This document shows positions 1 to 9,206 of a stretch of DNA of 64,000 nucleotides, piece by piece. Below the pieces are notes generated by a model, which searched no databases, was not told the DNA's origin, and saw nothing but the letters and a program-made list of their open reading frames with translations. A program made the translations under genes and the position numbers. The stretch is from Desulfogranum mediterraneum DSM 13871 (lineage in GTDB: Bacteria > Desulfobacterota > Desulfobulbia > Desulfobulbales > Desulfobulbaceae), in assembly GCF_000429965.1 (NCBI RefSeq), contig NZ_AUCW01000015.1, forward strand, positions 1-64,000, written 5' to 3'. How positions within the stretch are numbered: position 1 is the first letter of the stretch; each line of letters begins with the position of its first letter.

Positions 1-2
1 TC

Positions 3-332
3 CTTACTGACAATACCAGCAAGGATATATGGGCGGATTCCGCCTACCGATCCGAAGAAAGATTGCAGAATCTCGCTAAGCAAGGTTTCCGTGAACATGT
101 TCAACGCAAGGGTAGCCGTCATCGAAAACTGACCCCTACCGAACAGGAGGGGAACAGGACGCGGTCCAGGATTCGCTCCCGAGTCGAGCACGTCTTTGGT
201 GTGCAGGCCCAGAAAGCCGGAAACCTAATTTTGCGTACGATCGGTATAGCTCGAGCCAGGGCAAAAATTGGATTGCGCAACCTGGCGTACAATATCGATC
301 GGGCTGGATTACTACTAACGGCGCGAACGTGA
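3..332 (+). CDS. IS5-family transposase, C-terminal part (runs off left edge)
   Basis: The frame is open from the window edge to a TGA at 330-332, so this is the 3' portion of a longer gene. It shows the IS5-type DDE transposase signatures WADSAYRSEE near the edge and SRIRSRVEHVFG further in, the latter holding the catalytic glutamate. It ends with a typical IARARAKIGLRNLAYNIDR tail. The 5' part with the first catalytic aspartate lies outside the window, so intactness cannot be judged. The element abuts truncated secreted-protein genes on its right and may have broken them. Confidence 0.85.
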   Translation, partial: LTDNTSKDIWADSAYRSEERLQNLAKQGFREHVQRKGSRHRKLTPTEQEGNRTRSRIRSRVEHVFGVQAQKAGNLILRTIGIARARAKIGLRNLAYNIDRAGLLLTART

Positions 333-766
333 AACGTGCCATGATTCGCCCAACATGGCTCTCGCGTATTCAATCATTGATGCGCTGGCATGAAATTGTT
401 GGGTTCATCCAACCGAACAACCGGAGCTGTTAAAAAAAATTCCCTTAAAAATGGTGCAAACGGGATCCAGGGTAATTTTCAAGGTTCCCTTTATATTTTT
501 TACCCTGTCACCACCTGGACAATTACTGATATCAGGATACAACCCTGCTCCAGCAGTGGTGATCGGCAAAAAAGGCATAAACTCATCAAAGTTTGTGCTT
601 TACCGGGAAGTTACAGCGAATGTTTTCCCGTTGCGGAAAGTGTCAACAACAGCTTGCCTGATCCTCCATTTTAGCACCAAAGAGAAGGCTATTGCCCCCC
701 AAACTGGCCATTTCAAGGCATCATTTCGTTTGCTTTTAAAGAGTTACCTTGGTCCGACCCCGAAAG
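333..766. other. Non-coding or decayed stretch between transposase and truncated gene
   Basis: No convincing gene is visible. Short open frames exist in both directions, but none has a good ribosome binding site or a recognisable motif. The stretch may hold the right end of the IS5-like element. The sequence CTAG at 767-770, a target type favoured by IS5-group elements, coincides with the point where the neighbouring minus-strand gene is cut. I could not define terminal inverted repeats. Confidence 0.4.
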
Positions 767-925
767 CTAGGTAGCGGCAAATGCGGTGGCTTGAGCGGCT
801 GACATCCCTTTGCCACCGTCCTGTAAAGCATCAGTATAATCTTTGCCAGACATTCCAGCCGCTAAATTTGAGTACGCCGCAAGTGCAAGTTCTGAGTGCA
901 TGAAATATTCTGTTATCATACTCAT
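767..925 (-). pseudogene. Truncated N-terminal module of a secreted RTX/lipase-like protein
   Basis: A 52-residue frame starts at an ATG (925) that overlaps the stop of the upstream gene as ATGA and is preceded by a GGGGA-type ribosome binding site. The peptide contains EYFMHSELALAAYSNL and later GMSAAQATAFA. I recognise this as the opening module of large secreted calcium-binding or lipase-like proteins, where it normally leads into a long protein. Here it stops after 52 residues within a CTAG sequence beside the IS5-like element. I infer that insertion removed the rest. The family assignment is from pattern memory, not from a search. Confidence 0.55.
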
Positions 926-1470
926 TTCTTATCCCCTTTTATGAAAACTGCAGACTCAAATTTTAGACCTTGAGTTGGAGCTGGGCACATAAAACTTGAT
1001 CCATGCCATAGGCCAGGTAGGCCTCCACCAACTCTAGCATAACGGATGAGTTCGCCGAGCACTTTCCCATCATTTCGACGGACAATTCGATGATGTATTC
1101 TTGACATCTTAGTATTCCCCTTCAAATAATAATGAATATCGGAATCGTAATAATACTTATCCGAAGGTGTTACCTCAGCTTTATCAGGTATCCGAATCCT
1201 GCCGAATTGATCAAGCAGCTCTGAAGTCAGTTCGACCATCTCATACACCTTAACTCCGCCATCCTTGGCGCACATTTCTCGCACCTGATGGTCAAGCCAC
1301 ATATTCCTCCCGACCGCGACCCAGAGAAACCATGCAACAAATCCAACAGTACCAGCCACGATCAGCCCTTTTACCACACGACTCTCTGTCCGAAAAAAAA
1401 GCCAACGCGCTAACTGAAATATGCATGCCGGAATTACAACCCAGTAAAAAAACATCAGTACAGCACTCAT
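922..1470 (-). CDS. Small two-helix membrane protein, possible immunity/accessory protein
   Basis: This 182-residue protein has no function I can name. The start at 1470 (MSAVLMFFYW) is chosen because a GGAGGA ribosome binding site precedes it; an upstream start in the same frame lacks one. Two hydrophobic segments lie near residues 4-22 and 34-52. They are followed by a soluble domain of about 130 residues containing WLDHQVREMC, YYYDSDIHYYLKG and a C-terminal WHGSSFMCP motif. Its stop overlaps the start of the truncated secreted-protein module (ATGA), and an RTX repeat remnant lies upstream on the same strand. An immunity or maturation role is inference from that context only. Confidence 0.6.
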   Translation of the reverse strand: MSAVLMFFYWVVIPACIFQLARWLFFRTESRVVKGLIVAGTVGFVAWFLWVAVGRNMWLDHQVREMCAKDGGVKVYEMVELTSELLDQFGRIRIPDKAEVTPSDKYYYDSDIHYYLKGNTKMSRIHHRIVRRNDGKVLGELIRYARVGGGLPGLWHGSSFMCPAPTQGLKFESAVFIKGDKK

Positions 1471-1784
1471 ACGACTATCCTCCGTGGCAATATTCTGACT
1501 GAACATCTCCCTGATGGGAGTTCCCAAAGGCAATGGCCCAAAAGTTCAATTGAGTCTTATAGTTGCAATTGGGGTCGCACCAAGCTAACCACTCGATCTC
1601 ATTTCTTATCCATTCCAAAACTGAAGGTTTTCCACGTCTATACTGCCCTTTTCGGTACCGAAAGAAGCGATATAGGGCGACAGGGACTCTCGCAGCTCAT
1701 AGCAGTCAACCTTTTCCCGAACCTGGCGGCCGATCGCAAAACTACGCATCTGGCCTTTGACTGGCTCGACAAAGGTGCGCAGTC

Positions 1785-1837
1785 CCGGGGACAGGACAGG
1801 ATACCTAACTCAACCGAATCCCATATCCTGTCCCCGG
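1785..1837. repeat. REP-like imperfect palindrome
   Basis: The left arm CCGGGGACAGGACAGGATA (1785-1803) pairs with TATCCTGTCCCCGG (1824-1837) if a 5-nt duplication (CAGGA) is bulged out. The GGGGACAG core is the same word that sits beside the RAYT transposase remnant at 21064-21071. The palindrome covers the 3' end of the RTX remnant frame and may have replaced its natural C-terminus. Confidence 0.6.
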
Positions 1838-2758
1838 AACTCCACACTCCCCGCACCTGACCACATCTCCGGCGCCGCCACTGTCTCCGGCCGCAAAGAG
1901 ATAGCTGTTTCTGCCGCTGCCGCCTGCCAGGTAGTCGCTGCCGGTCCCGCCCTGGAGAATATCGTCTCCCCCCTGTCCAAAGAGGTTATCGTCTCCCGAG
2001 CCTCCGGACAAGGTATCGAGCCCGTCATTGCCCTGCAGCTCATCATTGCCGCTGCCGCCGAAGAGCTGATCATCGCCGCCATGGCCATAGAGGTGATCGT
2101 CGCCGGCCTCGCCAAACAGCCTGTCTGCCCCGGTACCCGTGGCATCACCATTATCGCCATAGAGGGTATCGGTTCCTTCACCGCCCCTCAGGGTATCGTC
2201 GCCGGATTCACCGACGAGGATGTCAGAGTCAGCACCACCATACAGCTGATCGTTGCCGCCGTCGCCGTAGAGTTCGTCACCCCCGGTGCCGCCATAGAGG
2301 GTATCGTGGCCTGTACCGCCGTTGAGATAGTCGTCTTGATCGCCGCCGCTAAGGAGGTCATCTCCGCCATGGCCGAACAGCTGATCCTGACCCTGCTCAC
2401 CAAAGAGCCGATCATTGCCGGCAAGGCCGTAGAGCAGGTCATCACCATCGCCGCCCTTAATGAGATCGTCCCCTGTGCCGGAAAGATCGCTGTTGTCCCC
2501 GACCAGCCAGTCGTTACCAGCACCGCCGGATAAGTTGTCGTTGCCGTCGCCGCCAAACAAGGTATCATGGTCCGCCTCACCAAGAAGGATGTCATTGCCA
2601 CCACCCCCCTCGATGTAGTCACGCCCCATACCACCGGCCAGATAGTCGTCGCCCGCATTTGGGGCGTCGTTATGGATCTCGAAGTTAGAAGAGGTGAAGC
2701 CCGTTGCGTATCCGAGGGTAGAGTATGCAAAGCTTAACTGAACAAAAAGGGGTCGGAT
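1805..2758 (-). pseudogene. RTX calcium-binding repeat region, 5'-truncated remnant
   Basis: The frame encodes roughly two dozen tandem nonapeptides of the form GGxGxDxLx, the calcium-binding beta-roll of type I secreted RTX proteins. It is open from 2758, but no proper start with a ribosome binding site exists before the repeats. The sequence upstream of the first ATG (2629) still reads like protein (FAYSTLGYATGFTSSNFEI), so the N-terminal domain is missing. The end is also abnormal: after GRNSYLFAAGD, the usual bridge into a C-terminal secretion domain, the frame runs into a REP-like palindrome and stops. It is probably a dead gene, the former substrate of the adjacent type I exporter. Confidence 0.75.
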
Positions 2759-3182
2759 TTAATTTCTCCGCTCCCAGCCGCTCAGCCTCTCACCTCATGT
2801 CCAACAGCTTCCTGACACAACTCCTTGCTGTAAATCAGCAGGCAAAGCCCTTTCCCCACCGGCACAGGCCGTCATCCCGGGTAGGAATCAAACCATCCCG
2901 GGATAACTCCAGCGCAGCCTGCGCCGCCCTCTCGACAGCCGGCGGGGTAGTACCCCTTATCCTGATGGTTTGTTTAATCAGGCCAAAACACGAAGGCAAT
3001 AGGCCGAAATACCTATACCCTGATGGGTAGATCTACCCATTGCACCGGCCTATGCCTTGGCCTGCTGCAAGTTTTCTCTGCCCCGGCAGAGGGTCTTATG
3101 GCTATTTTCCGAAAAAAATGTCCCTTTTCCCTGCTCGTCTGGACCAGGAGTGCAGGCAGCCTGGAGGGTGCTTCCCCTGAGC
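2759..3182. other. Intergenic region between secretion operon and RTX remnant
   Basis: No gene is supported. The sequence begins with a GGGGTCGGATTTAATT word of the kind found at the ends of REP-type repeats. It contains a short inverted pair CATCCCGGG / CCCGGGATA near 2875-2910. Short open frames here lack ribosome binding sites. Confidence 0.4.
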
Positions 3183-4211
3183 TCATTCATCTCTTTTTAA
3201 CTGGTTCTGGAAGGGATATCTGAGGTTCAGGTCCTGCTCTGCACGCAGCTCCTTCCCTGACCCCGCTTCCAGGTCGGTAAATGTGCTGAGCAAGGGTTTT
3301 GCCTTGGTCAGGGTTTCCTTAATCATCACAGGCCCGGCCCAGAGAATGTACTGTTCATTATATTCAGCCTCTGCCCCTGCTGACCTGGGCGGAAAAACCA
3401 GCCTGCCGCTCAGGTGCTCGACGGCCAGTACCTCGAGGACGGTCTTGGCCCGTAGGATCTCGTTGTTGGCGAGAAACCAGTCCACCCGGCTGCGTACCGT
3501 ACCAAAGACATCCACGGTGATGTAGACATCGATCTCCGCCTCAGACGGGGGCACCACATAGACCTCTTTCAGGAAGAAGTAGGTCTGGAGCAGTGCAGAG
3601 AGATACTGGAGGTCGTCTGAAGGGATCTCTTCGGAATTATGGTAGGAGCCCAGGCCCTTGTATTCCAGCCCAAGCTGAGCCTCCCCGCCGGTTCCCTCCT
3701 GGCTGGTGGTGCTTTTTACCGGATGGTTCAGCATCGTCTCTGTAGCCGAATGAGCGGAGCTTAGGGTTGAGGCGTCTTGGGTCGCTGAAGTGGTCGAGGA
3801 AGAGGTCGAAGAAGAGGTGGTTGAGGAGTATCGAGGAAAGACCGACCGCTCCACCGTGGCCGGCGTCTGGATATAATCCCCGCGCAGCTGCGAGACAACC
3901 GAAAACCTCCCGCCCAGCAGGTTGCCTGCCCCGTTATCTCCAATGGCATTGACAAAGAGGTTGACCCGCTTGCCGCGAAGAGATGAAAGATCTAGCTGCT
4001 TGATTGCCCCTCGGGTGGCAGCGGAGACCAGTTCCTGCTCCACGGCAAATCGTTTACCGCCGCCGTGTCCGGGCAGACCTGTCAAGGTCCCGCAGCCGCT
4101 GCAGATGCAGAGGGCAACAAGCAGAAGAACGGACAGAGCAGCGTGGCTGATCGATATCATTTCCCTATACATGCTGTGATTCATTTGATTTTTTTTGGCT
4201 GATCCGCCCAT
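3183..4211 (-). CDS. Predicted lipoprotein of the type I secretion operon
   Basis: An N-terminal hydrophobic stretch (ALSVLLLVALCICSGC) ends in a lipobox-like CSGC, so an outer-envelope lipoprotein is predicted. A serine/threonine-rich low-complexity linker (SSTTSSSTSSSTTS) lies near the middle, followed by a region rich in beta-strand-like sequence. The family is not recognised. The gene follows the HlyD adaptor with essentially no gap. The first in-frame start (GTG, 4220) would overlap the HlyD stop, but its GGGAG site is only 2 nt away, so I prefer the ATG at 4211; starts at 4184 or 4172 are also possible. Position suggests a secretion accessory or surface partner of the exported protein. 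Confidence 0.65.
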   Translation of the reverse strand: MGGSAKKNQMNHSMYREMISISHAALSVLLLVALCICSGCGTLTGLPGHGGGKRFAVEQELVSAATRGAIKQLDLSSLRGKRVNLFVNAIGDNGAGNLLGGRFSVVSQLRGDYIQTPATVERSVFPRYSSTTSSSTSSSTTSATQDASTLSSAHSATETMLNHPVKSTTSQEGTGGEAQLGLEYKGLGSYHNSEEIPSDDLQYLSALLQTYFFLKEVYVVPPSEAEIDVYITVDVFGTVRSRVDWFLANNEILRAKTVLEVLAVEHLSGRLVFPPRSAGAEAEYNEQYILWAGPVMIKETLTKAKPLLSTFTDLEAGSGKELRAEQDLNLRYPFQNQLKRDE

Positions 4212-4216
4212 CCAAC

Positions 4217-5578
4217 TCACGGCTCCCGGAGACTCTCGTCCAGCGCCCTGATGATCGGATAGAGGAAATAGGAGATCACCGATCGCCTGCCGACCTTGAT
4301 CTCCGCCCGCACCTTCATCCCCGGCATGATCCGAAAACCAGCCGGGACATCCCGCAAGCGGGTTGAAAGCAGCTCTATCCTTGCCTTGTAATAGGCCTTG
4401 CCGGCGGCAGGCTCCCTGGTCGCTTCAAGAGCGGCCCCAAGACCTTCCTGGTGCCAGGCATCCTCACTGATGACCCGGACCCTGCCTGGCAGGGTCCCGT
4501 GGCGCTGGAAGGGAAAGGCGTCCAGCTTGACCCGCGCGGTATCATTCTTCCGGATTCTGCCGATATCCTTGGTTTGCACCTCAGCCTCAACCTCAATGGA
4601 ACAGTCTGTCGGCACCAGGGTTACAAAGGATTCCGCCTGCTGGACAATGGAGCCGACCGAGCGTTTGGCCATCTTCAGGACAATGCCCTGTTCCGGCGCC
4701 CGCAGAGAGACCAGCTCGTGCAGTCGTTCCGCTTTTTTGATGCCTTCCAACACCTTCTCAAGTTCTGTGTGCAGGGTGACCTGCTGCTCCATCAGCTCAC
4801 CCTGTCGTTCTTCCACGAAACGTTGCCATTCGGAACGAACCTGACGGATCTCATTCCGGATGACCTTTGCCTCCGCCTGCAGCCCCTCTTCTTCGTTTTT
4901 TGCCAGGGTCCTGGCCTTTTGCGCCTCCAGCAGCCTGAGCCGATACTCCCCGTTGTTTTGCGGCAATCTGGCCGTGGTTCCCTCCACATCGCGCAAGAGT
5001 TTCAACTGACGCCCCAGCCCCTGGCAACGTACAACATTGAGGGCAAGCTTTGCCTCCAGAGCGGCAATCCGGTCCTCGCTGGTCTGCTGATTTCTGGCAA
5101 AGATACGCCTGCGCTGCTGGAGCAGCTGCTGTTGCAGCTCTCCATCTTCCCCCTCTTCCCGGGTCGGAGCAAAGGCAGCATTGCCCAACTCTGCCTTTAT
5201 CCTCCTGATTTGGACGCCAAGGGCGAGCTTCTCCCTGGTCAGCTGGGAGAGATCGGCACCGGTAAAGGTCGGGTCAAGGGTGGCCAGGACCTGGCCCTGT
5301 TCAACCACCTCGCCGACCTCGACATGGATCGTGCGAACCACCGCAGTGCTCATGGGCTGGACAACGATGGTCGGTGCGGTGGTAATCAACTCTCCCTCGG
5401 TGACCACGATACGATCGACCTTAAAGATGATCGCGCCGATGACCACCATGACCAGCGAGCAGAGGATGAGATAGAGCACCCAGCGTATCCTGCCCGGGAC
5501 CGGTCGCTCCTCGATCTCGACTGCATCCGGCTGGTATTCGAGAATCTCCTGACGGAGAGGGTTGTTCTTTTTCTTCAT
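4217..5578 (-). CDS. HlyD-family type I secretion periplasmic adaptor
   Basis: This 453-residue protein has the membrane-fusion layout: a short cytoplasmic N-terminus, one transmembrane helix near residues 32-53, a lipoyl-like half (HVEVGEVVEQGQVLATLDP), a long coiled-coil hairpin (about residues 110-280) rich in Gln, Glu, Arg and Leu, the second lipoyl half (APEQGIVLKM) and a beta-barrel C-terminus. In this family it bridges the inner-membrane ABC exporter to a TolC-type channel. The ABC exporter gene is 47 bp upstream and a lipoprotein gene overlaps downstream, so this is one operon. No TolC homologue lies in the window. Confidence 0.93.
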   Translation of the reverse strand: MKKKNNPLRQEILEYQPDAVEIEERPVPGRIRWVLYLILCSLVMVVIGAIIFKVDRIVVTEGELITTAPTIVVQPMSTAVVRTIHVEVGEVVEQGQVLATLDPTFTGADLSQLTREKLALGVQIRRIKAELGNAAFAPTREEGEDGELQQQLLQQRRRIFARNQQTSEDRIAALEAKLALNVVRCQGLGRQLKLLRDVEGTTARLPQNNGEYRLRLLEAQKARTLAKNEEEGLQAEAKVIRNEIRQVRSEWQRFVEERQGELMEQQVTLHTELEKVLEGIKKAERLHELVSLRAPEQGIVLKMAKRSVGSIVQQAESFVTLVPTDCSIEVEAEVQTKDIGRIRKNDTARVKLDAFPFQRHGTLPGRVRVISEDAWHQEGLGAALEATREPAAGKAYYKARIELLSTRLRDVPAGFRIMPGMKVRAEIKVGRRSVISYFLYPIIRALDESLREP

Positions 5579-5625
5579 TCTCTTTCCAGCCGAACCAGGC
5601 TCTCAGGTTGTGTCTCCAAAATGGC

Positions 5626-8202
5626 TCAGACCTCCATCTGCTGTTGCCAGAGATGATGATAGAGGCTGCAGCCTTTCAGCAGTTGTTCGTGGGCACCATG
5701 CCCCACCAGGCACCCATCTTCCAGGACGATGATCATGTCCGCGTCCTTGAGCATCGACAGCCTGTGAGAGACGATGACCACGGTTCTGTTTCTGGCAATC
5801 TCCACCAGGTTGTTGCGGATGATCCTCTCGCTCTCCGGATCGAGGGAACTGGTTGCCTCATCCAGGATCAGGATCTGCGGCCTGGTGAGCAGGGCCCTGG
5901 CGATCGCCAGCCGCTGGCGCTGACCTCCGGAGAGATTTTTCGCCCCCTCCTCCAGCTTGGTATCGTAGCCCTGGGAAAGCTTGACGATGAATTCGTCCGC
6001 ACCCGCCTGGAGAGCCGCCTGGATAATCTCTTCCCGGCCGGCCTTCGCCTGGCCTGCTCGAATATTTTCGGCCACTGTTGCGTTGAAGAGGAAACTCTCC
6101 TGCAGCACTACCCCCATATTCTGACGAAGATGGGCCGTATCGATCTCATTGAGGTAACAGTTACTGATCCGGATGGTTCCGGCAGAAGGGAAATAGACCT
6201 TCTGCAGCATCCGGGTCAGGGTGGTCTTGCCGGACCCGCTTGGGCCAACGATGCCCAGGGTCTTATTGGCTGGGATGGTCAGCGAGATCTCCCTGAGCGC
6301 GTCGGGCAGGTCAGGAGCATAGCGGAAACGGACCCGCTCGAAAACGATATCCCCGTTCAGAGCCGGCCTGGCCCCGTGCCTGTCAGCACCCCACTCCGGC
6401 CTTGCGTTCATCACCACCCCCAGTTTTTCAACGGAAAGGGCCGCCTCCTGATACTGATGAATAAGGCCGACAAGTCGGACCAGCGGTGAAGTCACCCGTC
6501 CGGCCAGCATCTGAAAGGCGATCAGGGCCCCCACGGTCAGAGAGCCGTTAAACACCAGGCCTGCACCCAGCCAGATGAGGATGACCGTCATCAGCCGCTC
6601 CAGAAGCTGGGTCAGGGATTTTGCGGTTATCGAGATTTTCCCAACCCGAAACTGCATGCTGACCGCCTTGGCGACCTTGTTTTCCCACTGTTTGCGCAGC
6701 AGCGGCTCGATAGCCATTGCCTTGACCGTGGCCATGCCGTTGATCGTCTCGACCAGCATGGCCTGCCTGCTTCCCTCAGCTTCATAGAGGGCATCCAGCC
6801 GCCTCTTGAACGGCACGATGAGAGAGCCGATGACAAGCCCGATCAAGGTGGTGAACAGCAAGACTATACCCGTCAGGCGAAGGCTGTAGAAAAAGAGGAA
6901 GGGGAGAAAGACAAACAGGGATGTCGCCTCCAGGATGGTCAAAAAGACATTGCCGGTGAGAAAGTTCCGGATCTTGGAGGTCTGCTGCATATGCTGGGTC
7001 AGGACACCGGCTGCAAGATGCTCAAAAAACCCGAGGGGGAGTTGGAGGAGATGTCGGAAGGTCCGGCCGGTTACCCGAAGGTCGATCTTGTTGGTAGCGT
7101 GCAGCAGGAGGTAGTCCCTGAGGAAGTCCAGGCCCGCATTGACCAGCAAGGCTGCCGTCATGCTTATTCCCAGAACGTGGAGGGTGGTGAAGGCCTGGTT
7201 CACCAGCACCTTGTCGATGACGATCTGAAAGAAGATAGGTGTCACCAGGGAGATAAGGTTGATAAAGAGCACTGCAAGTGCGATATCCAGAAAGGTCACC
7301 TTCTGGCGAAGTATCTCAGGAATGAACCAGCGCAGGCTGAAGGGTTGATTCTCGTCGGTCAGCCTGTATGGCCGTTTTATGACATATGCCCTGCCTGACC
7401 AGATCTCTTCGAACTCCTGCCGGGTCAACCTGATATGAGCGCCGCCCATGCCGGCCAGGGGGTCGTAACAGCCGATCAGCAACTCATCCTGTTGTTCGCC
7501 CTGTCCCGGTGCCATGCCGGCCAACACCAGATGCCTGCCGTTTGTGAGAACCGCAACAGCAGGATAGCCCTTTCCCAGCTTAGCAAGCTCTTTCCAGTTG
7601 AGAGAAAGCAGCCTGGCTTTCAGGCCGACCTCCTTTGCCATCCGCAGGAAACGCTGTTGCGGGATCTCATCCTCATTGAGATGAAACTCATGACGGAGCC
7701 GCTCATCGGTGAGGTCAATCTTGTGCTCCTTGGCGACCAGGGAAAAACAGACCAGGGCGGTATTGATTTTTTGAAAAAGAAGAATTCCACCTGACCAGAG
7801 CTTAAAGAAGCGGGGAGCCGAGAGCCGACCCTCCTCCCAGGAGCCATCTGCTCCATTTCTGAGGATGCGGACTTCAGGCGCCGCCCCTTGACTGCTGCCG
7901 GCTATCTCGCTGAGGAGCACATAGCTGCCGTCCCGCAGTTCGGCCACCACCGGAAACTGATCGGTCATTGCGGCAAGCTGCTCTGCTTGCGGCCTGACGA
8001 TGAGGGTCTTGAATCCCGAGGCCCGTCCCGCCCTGGTGATCTTTTCCAGGGTTTGTTTGCTGTTTTCTAAATGAGGAACGCCTGGAATGAGGTCCAGTTC
8101 ATCCACAAGACCCTGCCAACCTGATTGCATGGCAAGCCGGCGACAACTGTCCAGGAGACCTTGCGCGTGGTCCGGTTCATCCACCTTTGTCATCTGAGTC
8201 AT
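5626..8202 (-). CDS. Type I secretion ABC transporter with degenerate C39-like domain
   Basis: The 858-residue protein has an N-terminal extension, a C39 peptidase-like domain (about 140-280), a six-helix transmembrane domain (about 300-570) and a nucleotide-binding domain with Walker A GPSGSGKTTL, signature LSGGQRQRLAIARALL and Walker B ILILDEATSSLD. In the peptidase-like domain the segment TALVCFSLVAKEH places threonine where a C39 protease has its catalytic cysteine. The domain is therefore probably a non-cleaving, substrate-binding CLD, as in HlyB-type exporters of RTX proteins. It heads the operon with HlyD and the lipoprotein. The RTX remnant at 1.8-2.7 kb is the obvious former substrate. 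Confidence 0.93.
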   Translation of the reverse strand: MTQMTKVDEPDHAQGLLDSCRRLAMQSGWQGLVDELDLIPGVPHLENSKQTLEKITRAGRASGFKTLIVRPQAEQLAAMTDQFPVVAELRDGSYVLLSEIAGSSQGAAPEVRILRNGADGSWEEGRLSAPRFFKLWSGGILLFQKINTALVCFSLVAKEHKIDLTDERLRHEFHLNEDEIPQQRFLRMAKEVGLKARLLSLNWKELAKLGKGYPAVAVLTNGRHLVLAGMAPGQGEQQDELLIGCYDPLAGMGGAHIRLTRQEFEEIWSGRAYVIKRPYRLTDENQPFSLRWFIPEILRQKVTFLDIALAVLFINLISLVTPIFFQIVIDKVLVNQAFTTLHVLGISMTAALLVNAGLDFLRDYLLLHATNKIDLRVTGRTFRHLLQLPLGFFEHLAAGVLTQHMQQTSKIRNFLTGNVFLTILEATSLFVFLPFLFFYSLRLTGIVLLFTTLIGLVIGSLIVPFKRRLDALYEAEGSRQAMLVETINGMATVKAMAIEPLLRKQWENKVAKAVSMQFRVGKISITAKSLTQLLERLMTVILIWLGAGLVFNGSLTVGALIAFQMLAGRVTSPLVRLVGLIHQYQEAALSVEKLGVVMNARPEWGADRHGARPALNGDIVFERVRFRYAPDLPDALREISLTIPANKTLGIVGPSGSGKTTLTRMLQKVYFPSAGTIRISNCYLNEIDTAHLRQNMGVVLQESFLFNATVAENIRAGQAKAGREEIIQAALQAGADEFIVKLSQGYDTKLEEGAKNLSGGQRQRLAIARALLTRPQILILDEATSSLDPESERIIRNNLVEIARNRTVVIVSHRLSMLKDADMIIVLEDGCLVGHGAHEQLLKGCSLYHHLWQQQMEV

Positions 8203-8654
8203 GAATCTGGTTTGTTTTCCATCTATGCTTTCTGGTCAAAGGGGGCAGGCAGTTCTCTGCTCGCGGGACAGCAGTGCTGGCAACCCCCTTACTCTTACCC
8301 TTACCCTTCACACTGTTGACGTTCTTCATGACCGTGGCGCGCAGCACAACAGCGCATCAGGTTCCAGCCACAGATATCTTCACGCTGGTTCGGTATGATT
8401 CGGTACGATTCGGTAGAACAGGGGCGGCAGAGGGTCAGCCTGGAGAATTCAACCCGTGATTTATACAGCAATATCAAGATGTTGTCAAACAGGTGACAGG
8501 GGGTCAGCAAGAAGACCTGAAGGCCCTGCTACCACATGACTTTTCAGGATATCCACTGTCTCTGCAAGGTGACGACCATAAAAAAAACTGGGATTATTTC
8601 CGGATAACAACCACTCCCTCATTCTCCACAGCTTTCCCTGCTCAAATCTTGACT
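8203..8654. other. Upstream region of the type I secretion operon
   Basis: No gene is supported. It contains a short degenerate tandem hexamer tract (CTTACTCTTACCCTTACCCT, 8288-8307), the TTCGGTA direct repeats described separately, and AT-rich sequence near 8570-8610. I could not find a convincing -35/-10 pair at normal spacing. Confidence 0.4.
8389..8415. promoter_or_regulatory. Three TTCGGTA direct repeats with exact 10-bp period
   Basis: TTCGGTA begins at 8389, 8399 and 8409, so the copies lie on the same face of the helix at about one turn spacing. They sit about 190 bp upstream of the type I exporter start. Phased short direct repeats are typical of response-regulator or activator binding sites. 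The regulator is unknown and the role is inference. Confidence 0.4.
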
Positions 8655-9080
8655 GTCATTGCCGCGCAGGCGGGAATCCACTCCCGGAGGAAGGAAGAAG
8701 CAGCAGCCTTAACCGGGATCTCTACCTGGGTGGAGACCCCGCCAGGGACGGCAAGCGCAGAGGGAGCAAACCGGATACCCGCCTGCGCGGGCATGACGGC
8801 TGAAGCACGGAAATCCACTCCCGGAGGAAGGATGAAGCAGCAGCCTTAACCGGGATCTCTACCTGGGTGGAGACCCCGCCAGGGACGGCAAACGCAGAGG
8901 GAGCAAACCGGATACCCGCCTGCGCGGACATGACGGCTGAAGCACGGAAATCCACTCCCGGAGGAAGGATGAAGCAGCAGCCTTAACCGGGATCTCTGCC
9001 TGGGTGGAGATGCCGCCCGGGACGGGAAACGCAGAGGGAGCAACCTGGATGCCTGCCTGGGCGGACATGACGGCAGAAAT
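8655..9080. repeat. Three tandem ~137-bp repeats bounded by REP-like palindromes
   Basis: The word TCCACTCCCGGAGG starts at 8677, 8814 and 8951, a period of exactly 137 bp. Each unit contains the inverted words CGCGCAGGCGGG and CCCGCCTGCGCG near its ends, a central GGTGGAGACCCCGCCAGGGACGG-like segment, and CATGACGGC at the junction. Copies are nearly identical, the third slightly diverged. Related single or double units occur at 15.9, 20.8 and 21.4 kb. This is a dispersed REP/BIME-like family, not a CRISPR: the units are long and there are no unique spacers. Confidence 0.85.
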
Positions 9081-9206
9081 GCGGTATGAGGGAAAAAACG
9101 GGGGAATGACCGATGACGAATGACGGTAACCGTAGGGATTGAGAGAGCCGAAAAAGGGCAATCCGTATAATCGGCGTCTACCCTCTATCTCTGCTGTTCC
9201 CTTGTT

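Noticed and set aside
451-774. 107-residue plus-strand frame right of the IS5-like transposase
   Set aside because: No ribosome binding site or known motif; its end overlaps the cut minus-strand gene, so it is probably chance sequence in IS or flanking DNA.
1757-2533. 258-codon plus-strand frame opposite the RTX repeats
   Set aside because: Its repetitive Ile/Ala/Val pattern is the antisense reading of the glycine/aspartate repeats, not an independent protein.
5608-6489. 293-codon plus-strand frame opposite the ABC exporter
   Set aside because: It lies antisense to the nucleotide-binding domain, whose Walker and signature motifs are unmistakable; the antisense peptide has no recognisable features.
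8655-9080. Regularly spaced repeats resembling a CRISPR array
   Set aside because: The period is 137 bp and nearly the whole unit is conserved between copies. There are no short repeats separated by unique spacers and no cas genes nearby.
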